NCBI GenBank assembly: GCA_027294925.1
Contig: JAPULM010000394.1
Coordinates: forward strand, 1-6,861
Source of the DNA: a bacterium
GTDB taxonomy: Bacteria > Tectomicrobia > Entotheonellia > Entotheonellales > Entotheonellaceae
Reading direction: 5' to 3'
Length of the DNA: 6,861 nucleotides
The position numbers and the translations under genes were made by a program. The notes under the pieces were generated by a model, which ran no database searches, was not told the DNA's origin, and saw nothing but the letters and a program-made list of their open reading frames with translations. This document shows positions 1 to 6,297 of this stretch, piece by piece (the first letter of the stretch is position 1; every line of letters begins with the position of its first letter).

Positions 1-281
1 TGTTCTCTCTCCCTATTGGGGGTTAGACCTTTAGAAAAGCTACGCACGAGAGGCTTCCCATAGCCTTTCTAATCGGTTATAAACCATCTGAGCTGTCGCC
101 TGAGATGCCTGAGTTGCCGGCTTAAAGACTCTAGGTGGATATTGTAGCAGATAATCTAGCCGTCTGACGAGCTTAGGATGGATTTATGGTTTGAAAAATC
201 TGCCGCTTTGGTGGTGGGAAGCAATGGCGTGCTACGGGCTTGAGAGATCGACATTCGTCTAAATTTCTTTCCATAGACATC
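1..281. other. Gene-free stretch at the left edge
   Basis: I find no open reading frame here with protein-like composition longer than the 21-codon stub described separately, and the frames at the very edge close within about 20 codons. There is a short 9-base repeat, GCCTGAGAT followed by GCCTGAGTT, at 98-115. No tRNA cloverleaf, strong terminator or mobile-element end was recognised. It may be the decayed edge of a neighbouring gene or an ordinary intergenic region. Confidence 0.5.
178..243 (+). pseudogene. Possible N-terminal stub of a short-chain dehydrogenase
   Basis: An ATG at 178 opens 21 codons ending at TGA 241-243. The peptide starts MDLWFEKSAALVVGSNGV and ends LRA. This looks like the first beta strand and glycine-rich NAD(P)-binding turn of short-chain dehydrogenases, which commonly begin MDL...ALVTG followed by GxxxGxG. 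Here the turn is shorter by about one residue, the Thr of TG is Val, and the last Gly is Leu, so it would not be a normal cofactor site. Nothing resembling the rest of an SDR follows. AGG lies directly against the start codon, so there is no well-spaced ribosome binding site. With only 21 residues, chance similarity is quite possible; this is a weak call. Confidence 0.22.
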
Positions 282-311
282 TTGAAATTCTCTTTTCTAA
301 CATGGCATAAT
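282..311 (+). promoter_or_regulatory. Sigma-70 type promoter candidate for the acidic protein gene
   Basis: TTGAAA at 282-287 is separated by 18 bases from CATAAT at 306-311. Each hexamer matches five of six positions of the sigma-70 consensus. Transcription would begin near 318 and give a leader of about 135 bases before the ATG at 455. That leader contains the hairpin at 396-427. Both elements and the spacing are visible directly; activity is inferred. Confidence 0.5.
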
Positions 312-395
312 GATGTCATAGCGGGGAACCCTTTGCGGGGTGAATGGAAGACGCTGATGATTGATTCATAAGCCTGAGTCGCGTCAACCTCAAAA

Positions 396-427
396 GCTGT
401 ACACGTGCTAGGCCAGTACCGTACAGC
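396..427 (+). promoter_or_regulatory. Two-part hairpin in the leader of the acidic protein gene
   Basis: GCTGTAC at 396-402 pairs perfectly with GTACAGC at 421-427. Inside it, GTGCT at 405-409 pairs with AGTAC at 415-419 through one G-U pair, leaving a five-base AGGCC loop. The result is a 12-pair stem with a small internal bulge, ending 27 bases before the start codon. On the plus strand no T-run follows, which argues against a terminator of the downstream gene and fits an RNA regulatory or stabilising structure. On the minus strand the stem is followed by TTTTG, so a leftward terminator is an alternative. Confidence 0.4.
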
Positions 428-454
428 AGAAGTAACGTAGCGAAGGAACGTTCG

Positions 455-910
455 ATGTCTGACCTTCCTATCCGCAATGAGACAGAATACGCCTTAAGCG
501 ATCTGATATTAAAGCAGATTGAACGAGACGCGTTGGAATATTTTGGGGAGTCCGTCCGCCTTATTCGGATCCAGTATGGTATTGATCGGCATGCGTTCAA
601 TGCAAGAAGCGGCGAATTACGGTACGCATTTTCCCCGGTCGATTTCGGCTTTACTGGCGCCATCTCTGAACCTGGTTGCTATTTTGGTGATGACGTTCGT
701 CGTATTGACTTCGAGGAAGATGAAACGGTTGACGATGGGGATTATGAAGATATTGACGTCCGTGAAGAAGAGGTTCGAGAGACCTCATTAGAAGCACTGG
801 CCGAGAAACTAGAAGAAGATGAGGAAGAAGATATTCCTCACCATCAACTTCTGGTGGATGAGTTTGATGAGGCCCGCAAAGAAATCGACTTTATGGACGA
901 ATCCAATTGA
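455..910 (+). CDS. Hypothetical protein with a very acidic C-terminal half
   Basis: This gene encodes 151 residues that I do not recognise. The first 78 residues look like a small folded domain with mixed helix and strand: a helix around 12-30 (ALSDLILKQIERDALEYF), then alternating strand-like segments around 34-68 with Arg, Tyr and Phe residues. From residue 79 to the end, 34 of 73 residues are Asp or Glu, including an EEDEEED run near 120-126, so this half is probably extended or disordered and may bind cations, basic proteins or mimic nucleic acid. No signal peptide or membrane segment is visible. The start is supported by AAGGAA at 443-448, about seven bases from the ATG, and by a promoter candidate and a hairpin leader upstream. 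The gene converges on the oxidoreductase gene with a 33-base gap. The uninterrupted frame, ribosome binding site and coherent composition support a real gene; its function is unknown. Confidence 0.75.
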   Translation: MSDLPIRNETEYALSDLILKQIERDALEYFGESVRLIRIQYGIDRHAFNARSGELRYAFSPVDFGFTGAISEPGCYFGDDVRRIDFEEDETVDDGDYEDIDVREEEVRETSLEALAEKLEEDEEEDIPHHQLLVDEFDEARKEIDFMDESN

Positions 911-914
911 ATCA

Positions 915-940
915 GCCCGACGGCACGCGTGGCGTTGGGT
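915..940. terminator. Terminator-like hairpin between convergent genes
   Basis: CCCGACG at 916-922 pairs with CGTTGGG at 933-939 (six Watson-Crick pairs and one G-U), and a further G-U pair at 915/940 is possible. The hairpin fills the short gap between the stop of the acidic protein gene (908-910, +) and the stop of the oxidoreductase gene (944-946, -). Neither side has a clear T-run, so it is not a classic intrinsic terminator. It may pause polymerase or protect the 3' ends of both transcripts. Confidence 0.42.
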
Positions 941-943
941 CAA

Positions 944-3856
944 TTATTCACCATTTTCGGCCTGGGCGGTTTGCCTCGTCGCCAGTTGTTGGGAGGCTAC
1001 CGCTTGCCAAAGGACTTCGACCAAATGCCGCGCTTGGCGGCCGGTAGCATGTTGAATTTGCTGTCGGCATGAGATGCCGTCAGCAACAATGTCAACGGTG
1101 TTGTCAGCCGCTTGCACGGCTGGGAAAAGCCGCTGCCTGCCAATTGCCATTGAAATCTCATAGTGTTCTGACTCATATCCAAATGAGCCTGCCATACCAC
1201 AGCATCCGGACTGAATTTCTGTCACTTCATAATTAGCCGGTAGACGAAGCACGGCCAAGGAAGGAGCGGTTCCCACCAGCGCCTTTTGATGGCAGTGCCC
1301 GTGTAACAATAAACGCTTAGGTGCGTCCGTGAAGTTGAGATTTAGCTCGCCGCGTAGATGGCGTTCATGCAGAAATTCGGCAATCGTCAGCGCCTGTTTG
1401 CTGACCAGTTCGGTATCCGGCCCGGGCAGTAAGTCGAGATAGTCTTCCCGCAGGGTCAAAATACAACTAGGTTCAATACCGATGATGGGTGTACCCGCTT
1501 TTGCATAAGGCATAAGAAGGTCGATATTATGCCGGGCATTTCTGCGCGCCTGGTCCAATAGGCCTTTTGACATGGCCGGCCGGCCACAGCATTTACGAGC
1601 CACAAGTTCGACCTTGAAACCGGCAGCTTCGAGAAGCTGCGTCGCTGCTTGTCCGACCTCAGGGCAATTGTATTCCATGAAGGTGTCGTGAAACAAGACG
1701 ACGCGACCGTGTTCGGCGGCATGTGGAGAGCGGGGCCGTTTGGCGAACCATTGACTAAATGTCTGACGGGCAAAAGTCGGCATTGTACGTTGCGGTGCAA
1801 TGCCGATTTTGGCCAGCAGCCATTTGTTAAGCGAGCTACCGGCTAAGCGGTTGAACAATGGCGCAAATAGTTGCCCAAGGCGGTTTAATTGTGCGATATT
1901 GGCAAACAGCTTTGCCCTCAGTGGGGTACCATGTTCGGCATAGTAGTGACTTAAGAACTCATACTTGAGTTTGGCCATGTCGATGTTCGATGGACATTCG
2001 GTTTTACACGCCTTGCATTCCAGGCATAGATCCAGGGCGTCATGCAGATCATGACTAACCAAGGCCGATTTGGGTAATTGTCCGGACAGAATGCCACGTA
2101 GGGCATTGGCACGACCGCGTGTCGAATGCTTTTCATCTCGAGTGACTTGAAAAGACGGACACATCGTTCCCTCGGCAAGTTTGCGGCAAGCGCCATTGCC
2201 GTTACACATTTCGATTGCCGTGGCAAAGCCGCCGTCGCGGCTAAAATCAAGGTTGGTTTGAATCTCGATGGTCTGATAATCGGCGCCGTAGCGTAAATCC
2301 TTCTTGGGGGATGGGCCGTCAACAACCTTGCCCGGGTTCATGCGGTTGTGCGGATCAAAGGCATGCTTAACTTCTTTGAAGGCCGTATAGAGGGTGGAGC
2401 CGAAGAGCTTTTCATTGAGCCAGCTACGCGCCAGACCATCCCCATGCTCACCACTCATGGAGCCGCCGTATTCGGCCACCAGCTCGCTAATTTCTTCCAT
2501 CATGTGGAACATCTTATCGACTTCCGACTGTTCTTTAAGATTGATGCCAGGGCGAATATGCAAGCATCCGACACTGGCATGCCCGTAGTAGCCGGCTGTC
2601 GTATCATGGTCGGCAATGATCTGACGGAAGCGCCGTAGGAAATCAGGCAGTTTAAGCGGGTCGACGGCGGTATCCTCAATGAAGGCAATCGGTTTGCGTT
2701 CGTCACGGGTATTCATTAACAAACCCAAACCGCCTTTGCGCATATTCCAGACATGCGTCTGTTCCTCGGCACTTAACGCTTGCGAATAGGCGTATCCTAT
2801 CTTCTCTTGACGGAGGTGGGCCTCGAGTTTGTCTATTTTATCTGCTACTTCATCGGCTGAGTCCGCATAGAATTCGGTAATCAGAATCGCATCTGGCTCG
2901 CCTTGTAGAAACGCTAGGCGACCCTCAAATGCCTTGGCGCTACGCGCCGCATTAACAATCTGATGGTCAATCATTTCAATCGCTGATGGATTAAATGGCA
3001 AGATCGCTTCTGTCGCCTCAACAGAGCGAATCATGTCATCGAAATGGATGACCAGAGCCGCCGTGGCGGCCGGCCGTGGCATAATTCGCATCTTGGCAGC
3101 CGTAATGGCGGCCAGGGTCCCTTCAGAGCCGGCCACCATTTTGGCCAGGTTGAAAGGTTCATCATTGATGAACGCATCGAGATTGTAGCCACTCACACGC
3201 CGCAGGATCTTTGGGTAGCGTTCCTGGATCACGTCACGATTCTGATCTGCAATACGAGCGATTTCACGGTAAATTTGTGCTTCCAGGCTGGACCCCGACA
3301 GCTGCTGTTCCAGGGCGGCTTTGTCGAGTGGTCGTAAGGTGGTGGTGCTGCCATCGGACAAGATGACCTGCAATTCCAGCACATGATCAATCGTCTTACC
3401 GTATAAGATGGAGCGGGCACCGGCTGAGTTGTTACCGATCATCCCGCCGACCGTGGCGCGATTGCTGGTGGAGGTGTCCGGGCCGAATAAGAAACCGTGC
3501 GGGCGCAGGTAGGCATTGAATTGGTCTTGCACCAAGCCGGGTTGCACCCAGGCCCAGTGCTCCTCGGTATTTAATTCCAATACGTGGTTCATATGTTGCG
3601 AAACGTCGATGATGAGGGCTCTACCTACTGCTTGTCCGGCCAGACTGGTGCCGCCGCCGCGGGGTAGGACGGCAATGTCATGTTCGCCCGCGATGGTAAT
3701 GGCCGCAACGACGTCATCGGCATCACGTGGGATGACGACGCCGATTGGTTCGATCTGGTAAATGCTGGCGTCAGTGCTGTACATCATGCGACTGACATCA
3801 TCAAATCGTACATCGCCGGCAATGCGCTTTTCTAGGTCGTGCAGGAGACCGTCCAT
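944..3856 (-). CDS. FAD- and Fe-S-dependent D-2-hydroxyacid dehydrogenase (GlcD/GlpC-type fusion)
   Basis: This 970-residue flavoprotein probably oxidises a D-2-hydroxyacid such as D-lactate, D-2-hydroxyglutarate or glycolate and passes electrons through Fe-S centres to an acceptor at the membrane. Residues about 35-175 form the PCMH-type FAD-binding domain, with PRGGGTSLAGQA at 65-76, GPDTSTSNRATVGG at 125-138 and VAGSEGTLA at 241-249. The FAD-oxidase C domain (about 260-515) carries GHASVGCLHIRP at 425-436 and SGEHGDGLARSW at 468-479, whose His and Glu are the usual metal and substrate residues. A ferredoxin-like region follows, with C551, C557 and C566, then the complete CLECKACKTECP motif at 611-622. 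Two cysteine-rich CCG domains end the protein (CCG at 756-758; HGHCHQK at 852-858 with CCG at 885-887), as in GlpC, GlcF and heterodisulfide reductase subunits. The order and length resemble E. coli YdiJ (about 1,018 residues). All motifs look intact. No signal peptide is seen. GAGG at 3865-3868, eight bases from the ATG, supports the start. The exact substrate cannot be read from the sequence. Confidence 0.93.
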   Translation of the reverse strand: MDGLLHDLEKRIAGDVRFDDVSRMMYSTDASIYQIEPIGVVIPRDADDVVAAITIAGEHDIAVLPRGGGTSLAGQAVGRALIIDVSQHMNHVLELNTEEHWAWVQPGLVQDQFNAYLRPHGFLFGPDTSTSNRATVGGMIGNNSAGARSILYGKTIDHVLELQVILSDGSTTTLRPLDKAALEQQLSGSSLEAQIYREIARIADQNRDVIQERYPKILRRVSGYNLDAFINDEPFNLAKMVAGSEGTLAAITAAKMRIMPRPAATAALVIHFDDMIRSVEATEAILPFNPSAIEMIDHQIVNAARSAKAFEGRLAFLQGEPDAILITEFYADSADEVADKIDKLEAHLRQEKIGYAYSQALSAEEQTHVWNMRKGGLGLLMNTRDERKPIAFIEDTAVDPLKLPDFLRRFRQIIADHDTTAGYYGHASVGCLHIRPGINLKEQSEVDKMFHMMEEISELVAEYGGSMSGEHGDGLARSWLNEKLFGSTLYTAFKEVKHAFDPHNRMNPGKVVDGPSPKKDLRYGADYQTIEIQTNLDFSRDGGFATAIEMCNGNGACRKLAEGTMCPSFQVTRDEKHSTRGRANALRGILSGQLPKSALVSHDLHDALDLCLECKACKTECPSNIDMAKLKYEFLSHYYAEHGTPLRAKLFANIAQLNRLGQLFAPLFNRLAGSSLNKWLLAKIGIAPQRTMPTFARQTFSQWFAKRPRSPHAAEHGRVVLFHDTFMEYNCPEVGQAATQLLEAAGFKVELVARKCCGRPAMSKGLLDQARRNARHNIDLLMPYAKAGTPIIGIEPSCILTLREDYLDLLPGPDTELVSKQALTIAEFLHERHLRGELNLNFTDAPKRLLLHGHCHQKALVGTAPSLAVLRLPANYEVTEIQSGCCGMAGSFGYESEHYEISMAIGRQRLFPAVQAADNTVDIVADGISCRQQIQHATGRQARHLVEVLWQAVASQQLATRQTAQAENGE

Positions 3857-3912
3857 AAAGATTACCTCAACATTAGATCATACAGGGTCACAAGAGCGTT
3901 GCATGGTCAGGC

Positions 3913-3941
3913 ATGATAGCGCCATTGTGAGTAACGGTCAA
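3913..3941 (-). promoter_or_regulatory. Sigma-70 type promoter candidate for the oxidoreductase gene
   Basis: On the minus strand TTGACC (3941-3936) lies exactly 17 bases from TATCAT (3918-3913). Each hexamer matches five of six consensus positions. The start site would be near 3906, giving a leader of about 50 bases before the ATG at 3856. The -35 hexamer belongs to the gene-proximal copy of the heptamer array at 3933-3969, so the array and promoter overlap. Confidence 0.6.
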
Positions 3942-3969
3942 CGGTCAACGGTCAACGGTCAACGGTCAA
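3933..3969. repeat. Tandem heptamer array, five copies of AACGGTC
   Basis: Five perfect head-to-tail copies of AACGGTC fill 3933-3967, followed by a further AA before the sequence diverges. On the minus strand each junction reads TTGACC, giving five -35-like hexamers at 7-bp steps, the nearest being the -35 element of the oxidoreductase promoter candidate. Three units make 21 bp, about two helical turns. The array could be a slippage product or a cluster of operator half-sites. It lies between two genes and disrupts no frame. Confidence 0.9.
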
Positions 3970-3992
3970 TGTCCGGATGTTCTTCCATTGCG

Positions 3993-4017
3993 AAAAGGTC
4001 CTCGTCGTCGTTGGACC
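3993..4017 (-). terminator. Weak terminator-like hairpin downstream of the amidohydrolase gene
   Basis: On the minus strand GGTCC (4017-4013) pairs with GGACC (4001-3997) across an 11-base loop, and TTTT (3996-3993) follows. The five-pair stem, large loop and short T-run make this marginal. Its place, about 125 bases after the amidohydrolase stop and before the oxidoreductase promoter, is where a terminator separating the two transcription units would be expected. Confidence 0.2.
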
Positions 4018-4141
4018 GTGTGAGGAGGAGACGAGTGCCATCAAGTCAGGGTTGCCTAGTTTAGGGCGCACCATGGAGATAGGGTACAGTGCTTGAGTGG
4101 TTAAAGCAGGGGGGCGACACGGTTGCGAAGGGTGAGCTGTG

Positions 4142-5269
4142 TTAATCAATCTCAAGATGATACAACCGCGCCACGTTCGAATTGGTGATCTTTTGCCGCT
4201 CGCTGTCCGGCACGCCCGCCAAAATCTTCTCCAGCACTTCCTGCGACCGGGGATAGGTGCTTTCCGTATGCGGGTAGTCCGAGCCCCACATGAGCTGATC
4301 GATACCGATGTGTTCCCGGTTTTTGATACCGATGTCATCTTCCTGAAAACTGAGAAATACATTGCGGTGGAAAAAATCACCCGGTACTGCGCCATCTTTA
4401 AACCGGAACCAGTGGTCCCGTCGGGCGCGTTGAGTGTAGGTGTAATCGATGCGGTCAATGAAGTGCGGCACCCAGCTCAGCTCGTGTTCCACCGTGCCGA
4501 TGTAGAGGCGCGGGAAGCGTTCGAACACCCCGGCGAAGATCATCTGCCCGAGGGACATGCGCACCCAGTGATCGGCATTGGCGAGATCCACGGGATCTTC
4601 AGTCAGGCTGTTGTGTTTCGGCATGTGAGGTGACGGGCGATTGGTGGCGATGTGCAGACTGAGCGGCATGTCGAGATCTTGCGCAGCCGCCCAAAAGGGA
4701 TCGTATTCCGGACGGCTGTAGGCGTAGTCCGGATGCGGATAAACGGTGATCATGGCACCGGCCAAGCCCATTTTGCGGGTGCGCTCCAGCTCGGCAATGG
4801 CGGTGGGGATATTGTCTACATCGATCATGGCGATGCCTTTCAAGCGGTCTGGATGCGCGTTGCAAAACTCGGCAATCCAGTCATTGTAGGCCTGAAACGT
4901 GGCGGTTAATAGCTCGCTATCTGGCACGCTATAGAGGGTCAGGCCCTCGGTCGGGTAGAGCACCGAGGCATAGATGCCATCAGCCTCGTTATCCTTCACA
5001 TGTTCGTCCGGAATATAGGCCCCGGGTAGGACATCGTCGAATCTGGCTCCCGGTCTTAAGGCGTCAGGATCGTCAAAGCGTTTACCGTATTGCGCGCCGC
5101 CCTGGAATGAATTGGTGCGAATACCATCCACATACCAATAGTCGCCACCTGCTTCGCGGACCACATGTGGCGTGCGGTCGCGAAACTTGGCATGCAAGCG
5201 TTCCTCCCATAGATCCGGGGGCTCCATGATATGGGAGTCGGAGGAGATCATTTTGTAGTTGGCTGCCAT
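4142..5269 (-). CDS. Metal-dependent amidohydrolase (Amidohydro_2 / ACMSD-like TIM barrel)
   Basis: This 375-residue protein belongs to the amidohydrolase 2 family, which includes aminocarboxymuconate-semialdehyde decarboxylase and related decarboxylases and hydrolases. The N-terminus reads ISSDSHIMEPPDLWEERL (residues 8-25), the DSHxxEP signature of the subgroup. D11 stands where the classical family has the first His of HxH, and H13 is retained. Further likely metal or active-site residues are H206 in LSLHIA, H262 in VEHELSW, and D331 with H334 in MWGSDYPHTEST (327-338). The C-terminal helix ITNSNVARLYHL (361-372) is typical. Length is normal for the family and no damage is visible. No signal peptide is seen, so it should act in the cytoplasm. 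AAGGA at 5277-5281, seven bases from the ATG, supports the start. Homologues are common in degradation clusters for aromatic or xenobiotic compounds, but the substrate cannot be inferred. It faces the same way as the oxidoreductase gene but lies 285 bp upstream of it, so a shared transcript is uncertain. Confidence 0.9.
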   Translation of the reverse strand: MAANYKMISSDSHIMEPPDLWEERLHAKFRDRTPHVVREAGGDYWYVDGIRTNSFQGGAQYGKRFDDPDALRPGARFDDVLPGAYIPDEHVKDNEADGIYASVLYPTEGLTLYSVPDSELLTATFQAYNDWIAEFCNAHPDRLKGIAMIDVDNIPTAIAELERTRKMGLAGAMITVYPHPDYAYSRPEYDPFWAAAQDLDMPLSLHIATNRPSPHMPKHNSLTEDPVDLANADHWVRMSLGQMIFAGVFERFPRLYIGTVEHELSWVPHFIDRIDYTYTQRARRDHWFRFKDGAVPGDFFHRNVFLSFQEDDIGIKNREHIGIDQLMWGSDYPHTESTYPRSQEVLEKILAGVPDSERQKITNSNVARLYHLEID

Positions 5270-5391
5270 AAATACATCCTTATGGTTCGCATGGGTTCAT
5301 ACGCCTGGACTCGCTCAGTCACCGCTGTGTCTCATTGCCTGATGCTATCATGCGCACACTCGGCAAGCAACCTCGCATGCTAAATTTCTCC

Positions 5392-5420
5392 TTGACAATC
5401 CCTGAGTCTCGATGTGTTAG
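5392..5420 (+). promoter_or_regulatory. Promoter relic candidate upstream of the solute-binding-protein remnant
   Basis: A perfect TTGACA at 5392-5397 is followed, after 17 bases, by TGTTAG at 5415-5420, which matches only three of six positions of the -10 consensus but is preceded by a TG two bases earlier. It lies about 50 bases upstream of the ATG at 5474. It may be the original promoter of the now broken gene, with a weak or decayed -10 box. Confidence 0.3.
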
Positions 5421-5473
5421 GGGCATTACTTACGATAACTCGGAGGTCTTAGTTCTGAATCAGGAGGGGTCAC

Positions 5474-5751
5474 ATGGAAAGGCGGTTCTCGTCAGTATGT
5501 GGTGGTCTTATGGTAGCAGCTTTGCTGCTCTTGGTGTGCACCGATGGCTAACCCAGCGCGAGCTGCGGAGCCTAAGCGTGGGGGCGTGCTAGAGTATTAG
5601 AACCGCACCGACCCGCCTGGCTTTGACCTCCACCTTCTTCCTGCACAAAAATGTGCAGCGGCACGATGGCCAGCCGTTTAGCGCTGCCGATGTCGCCTAT
5701 AGCTTTGACAAGATGCTCGATCCCAAGCGCAGTGTCATCGCCGGCCGCTTC
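5474..5751 (+). pseudogene. Remnant of a peptide/oligopeptide ABC transporter solute-binding protein (SBP_bac_5)
   Basis: Three pieces in three frames rebuild the N-terminal part of a family 5 extracellular solute-binding protein, the periplasmic receptor of DppA/OppA-type importers. Piece 1 starts at ATG 5474, six bases after AGGAGG (5462-5467): MERRFSSVCGGLMVAALLLL and then VCTDG, a signal peptide cut by TAA at 5549. Piece 2, in the next frame from 5547, reads ANPARAAEPKRGGVLEY, then TAG at 5598-5600, then NRTDPPGFDLHL, the usual start of the mature receptor. Piece 3, in the remaining frame from about 5626, reads TSTFFLHKNVQRHDGQPFSA and ADVAYSFDKMLDPKRS, matching the TFHLRKgVkFHDGkPF/taeDVvfSf signature of the family. 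Between pieces 2 and 3 the family normally has several dozen residues, so an internal deletion occurred. Everything after about residue 120 of the normal protein, including most of both lobes, is gone. The gene cannot make a functional receptor. Confidence 0.82.
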
Positions 5752-5845
5752 CCCGGCTGCAGGAAGGCGGCAGGCGGACAAGCCAGGGTCAGAACCACAT
5801 TTGGGAAATCCGACCGTGTGGGATCGTAGGAGGGCCTGCGGAAAC

Positions 5846-6205
5846 GTGGATGATGGTGGAACTAGGAACCCACCTCGCGTATCGAAAGAACGAGTGCTGG
5901 AAACGCTCCGCCTAAAGTTGCGCGCGCCACAGTTCTATCCCGACGACCTCTATGACCTGAACAAAGACGCGACCGGCGCGTGGAAGACCACTGTTGTCAT
6001 TTACGAAGAAAACAACGATAACGGTTGCGAAAATCCCAACGAGCCAATTAAGGTTGTTGGTTTTGCCAAGATGAATATTACACAGGTTCTGGCGCAGCCG
6101 GAAAAGGAGATCGAAGGCAACATCACCTGTAATACAATTGAAGACGGACGAGGCGGCGGCTCTAACCTGGGTGTGATCGGTTCGATTCCCACACTGGTCC
6201 AGTAG
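5846..6205 (+). pseudogene. C-terminal fragment resembling a TadG/Flp pilus-assembly protein
   Basis: The frame ending at TAG 6203-6205 carries a protein-like tail: TTVVIYEENNDNGCENPNEP, then IKVVGFAKMNITQVL, a short charged stretch, and a Gly-rich end with GRGGGSNLGVIGSIPTLVQ. A Cys-containing loop, 'vVGFAxxxIT' strand and a second Cys near ITCN are reminiscent of the C-terminal ends of TadG-like proteins with an N-terminal TadE/TadG segment, which act in Flp pilus biogenesis. The normal N-terminal membrane helix and central domain are absent. The frame stays open back to 5651, but that part overlaps the solute-receptor remnant in another frame and is not protein-like. The 5' limit given is GTG 5846, which has AGGAGG at 5828-5833 upstream, though whether it is a real start is doubtful. 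A small intact gene of unknown function is the alternative. The family call is from memory of similar tails and is uncertain. Confidence 0.45.
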
Positions 6206-6297
6206 CATCTCCCTACGATGCGACGAAGGGTTTAAAGCCCGCCCGCCTTCACGATTACACTGTGTTCATTGCTTGCGCCCAGCGTCTACTCGATCCA

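Noticed and set aside
316..663. Minus-strand frame of 115 codons opposite the acidic protein gene
   Set aside because: It lies antisense to the leader and start of a gene with a good ribosome binding site, has no recognisable motif and an unnatural composition; treated as a shadow frame.
3933..3969. CRISPR array
   Set aside because: The repeats are seven bases, directly adjacent with no spacers, and there are no cas genes; it is a simple tandem repeat.
3952..4458. Minus-strand frame of 168 codons running from the amidohydrolase into the heptamer array
   Set aside because: It overlaps the amidohydrolase in another frame and ends in translated repeat sequence; no ribosome binding site or motif supports it.
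4139..4633. Plus-strand frame of 164 codons inside the amidohydrolase gene
   Set aside because: It is antisense to residues that form the conserved C-terminal part of the amidohydrolase (including WGSDYPH), so the coding constraint belongs to the other strand.
5344..5353. Copy of GCTATCATGC, the same ten bases as around the oxidoreductase -10 box (minus strand 3920-3911)
   Set aside because: It is in the opposite orientation relative to the nearest gene, has no -35 match 17 bases upstream, and a ten-base match is too short to claim a shared element.
5651..5845. Plus-strand frame from ATG 5651 as the start of one 184-residue protein
   Set aside because: The first 65 codons overlap the FHDG signature segment of the receptor remnant in another frame and are not protein-like; only the downstream part is credible.
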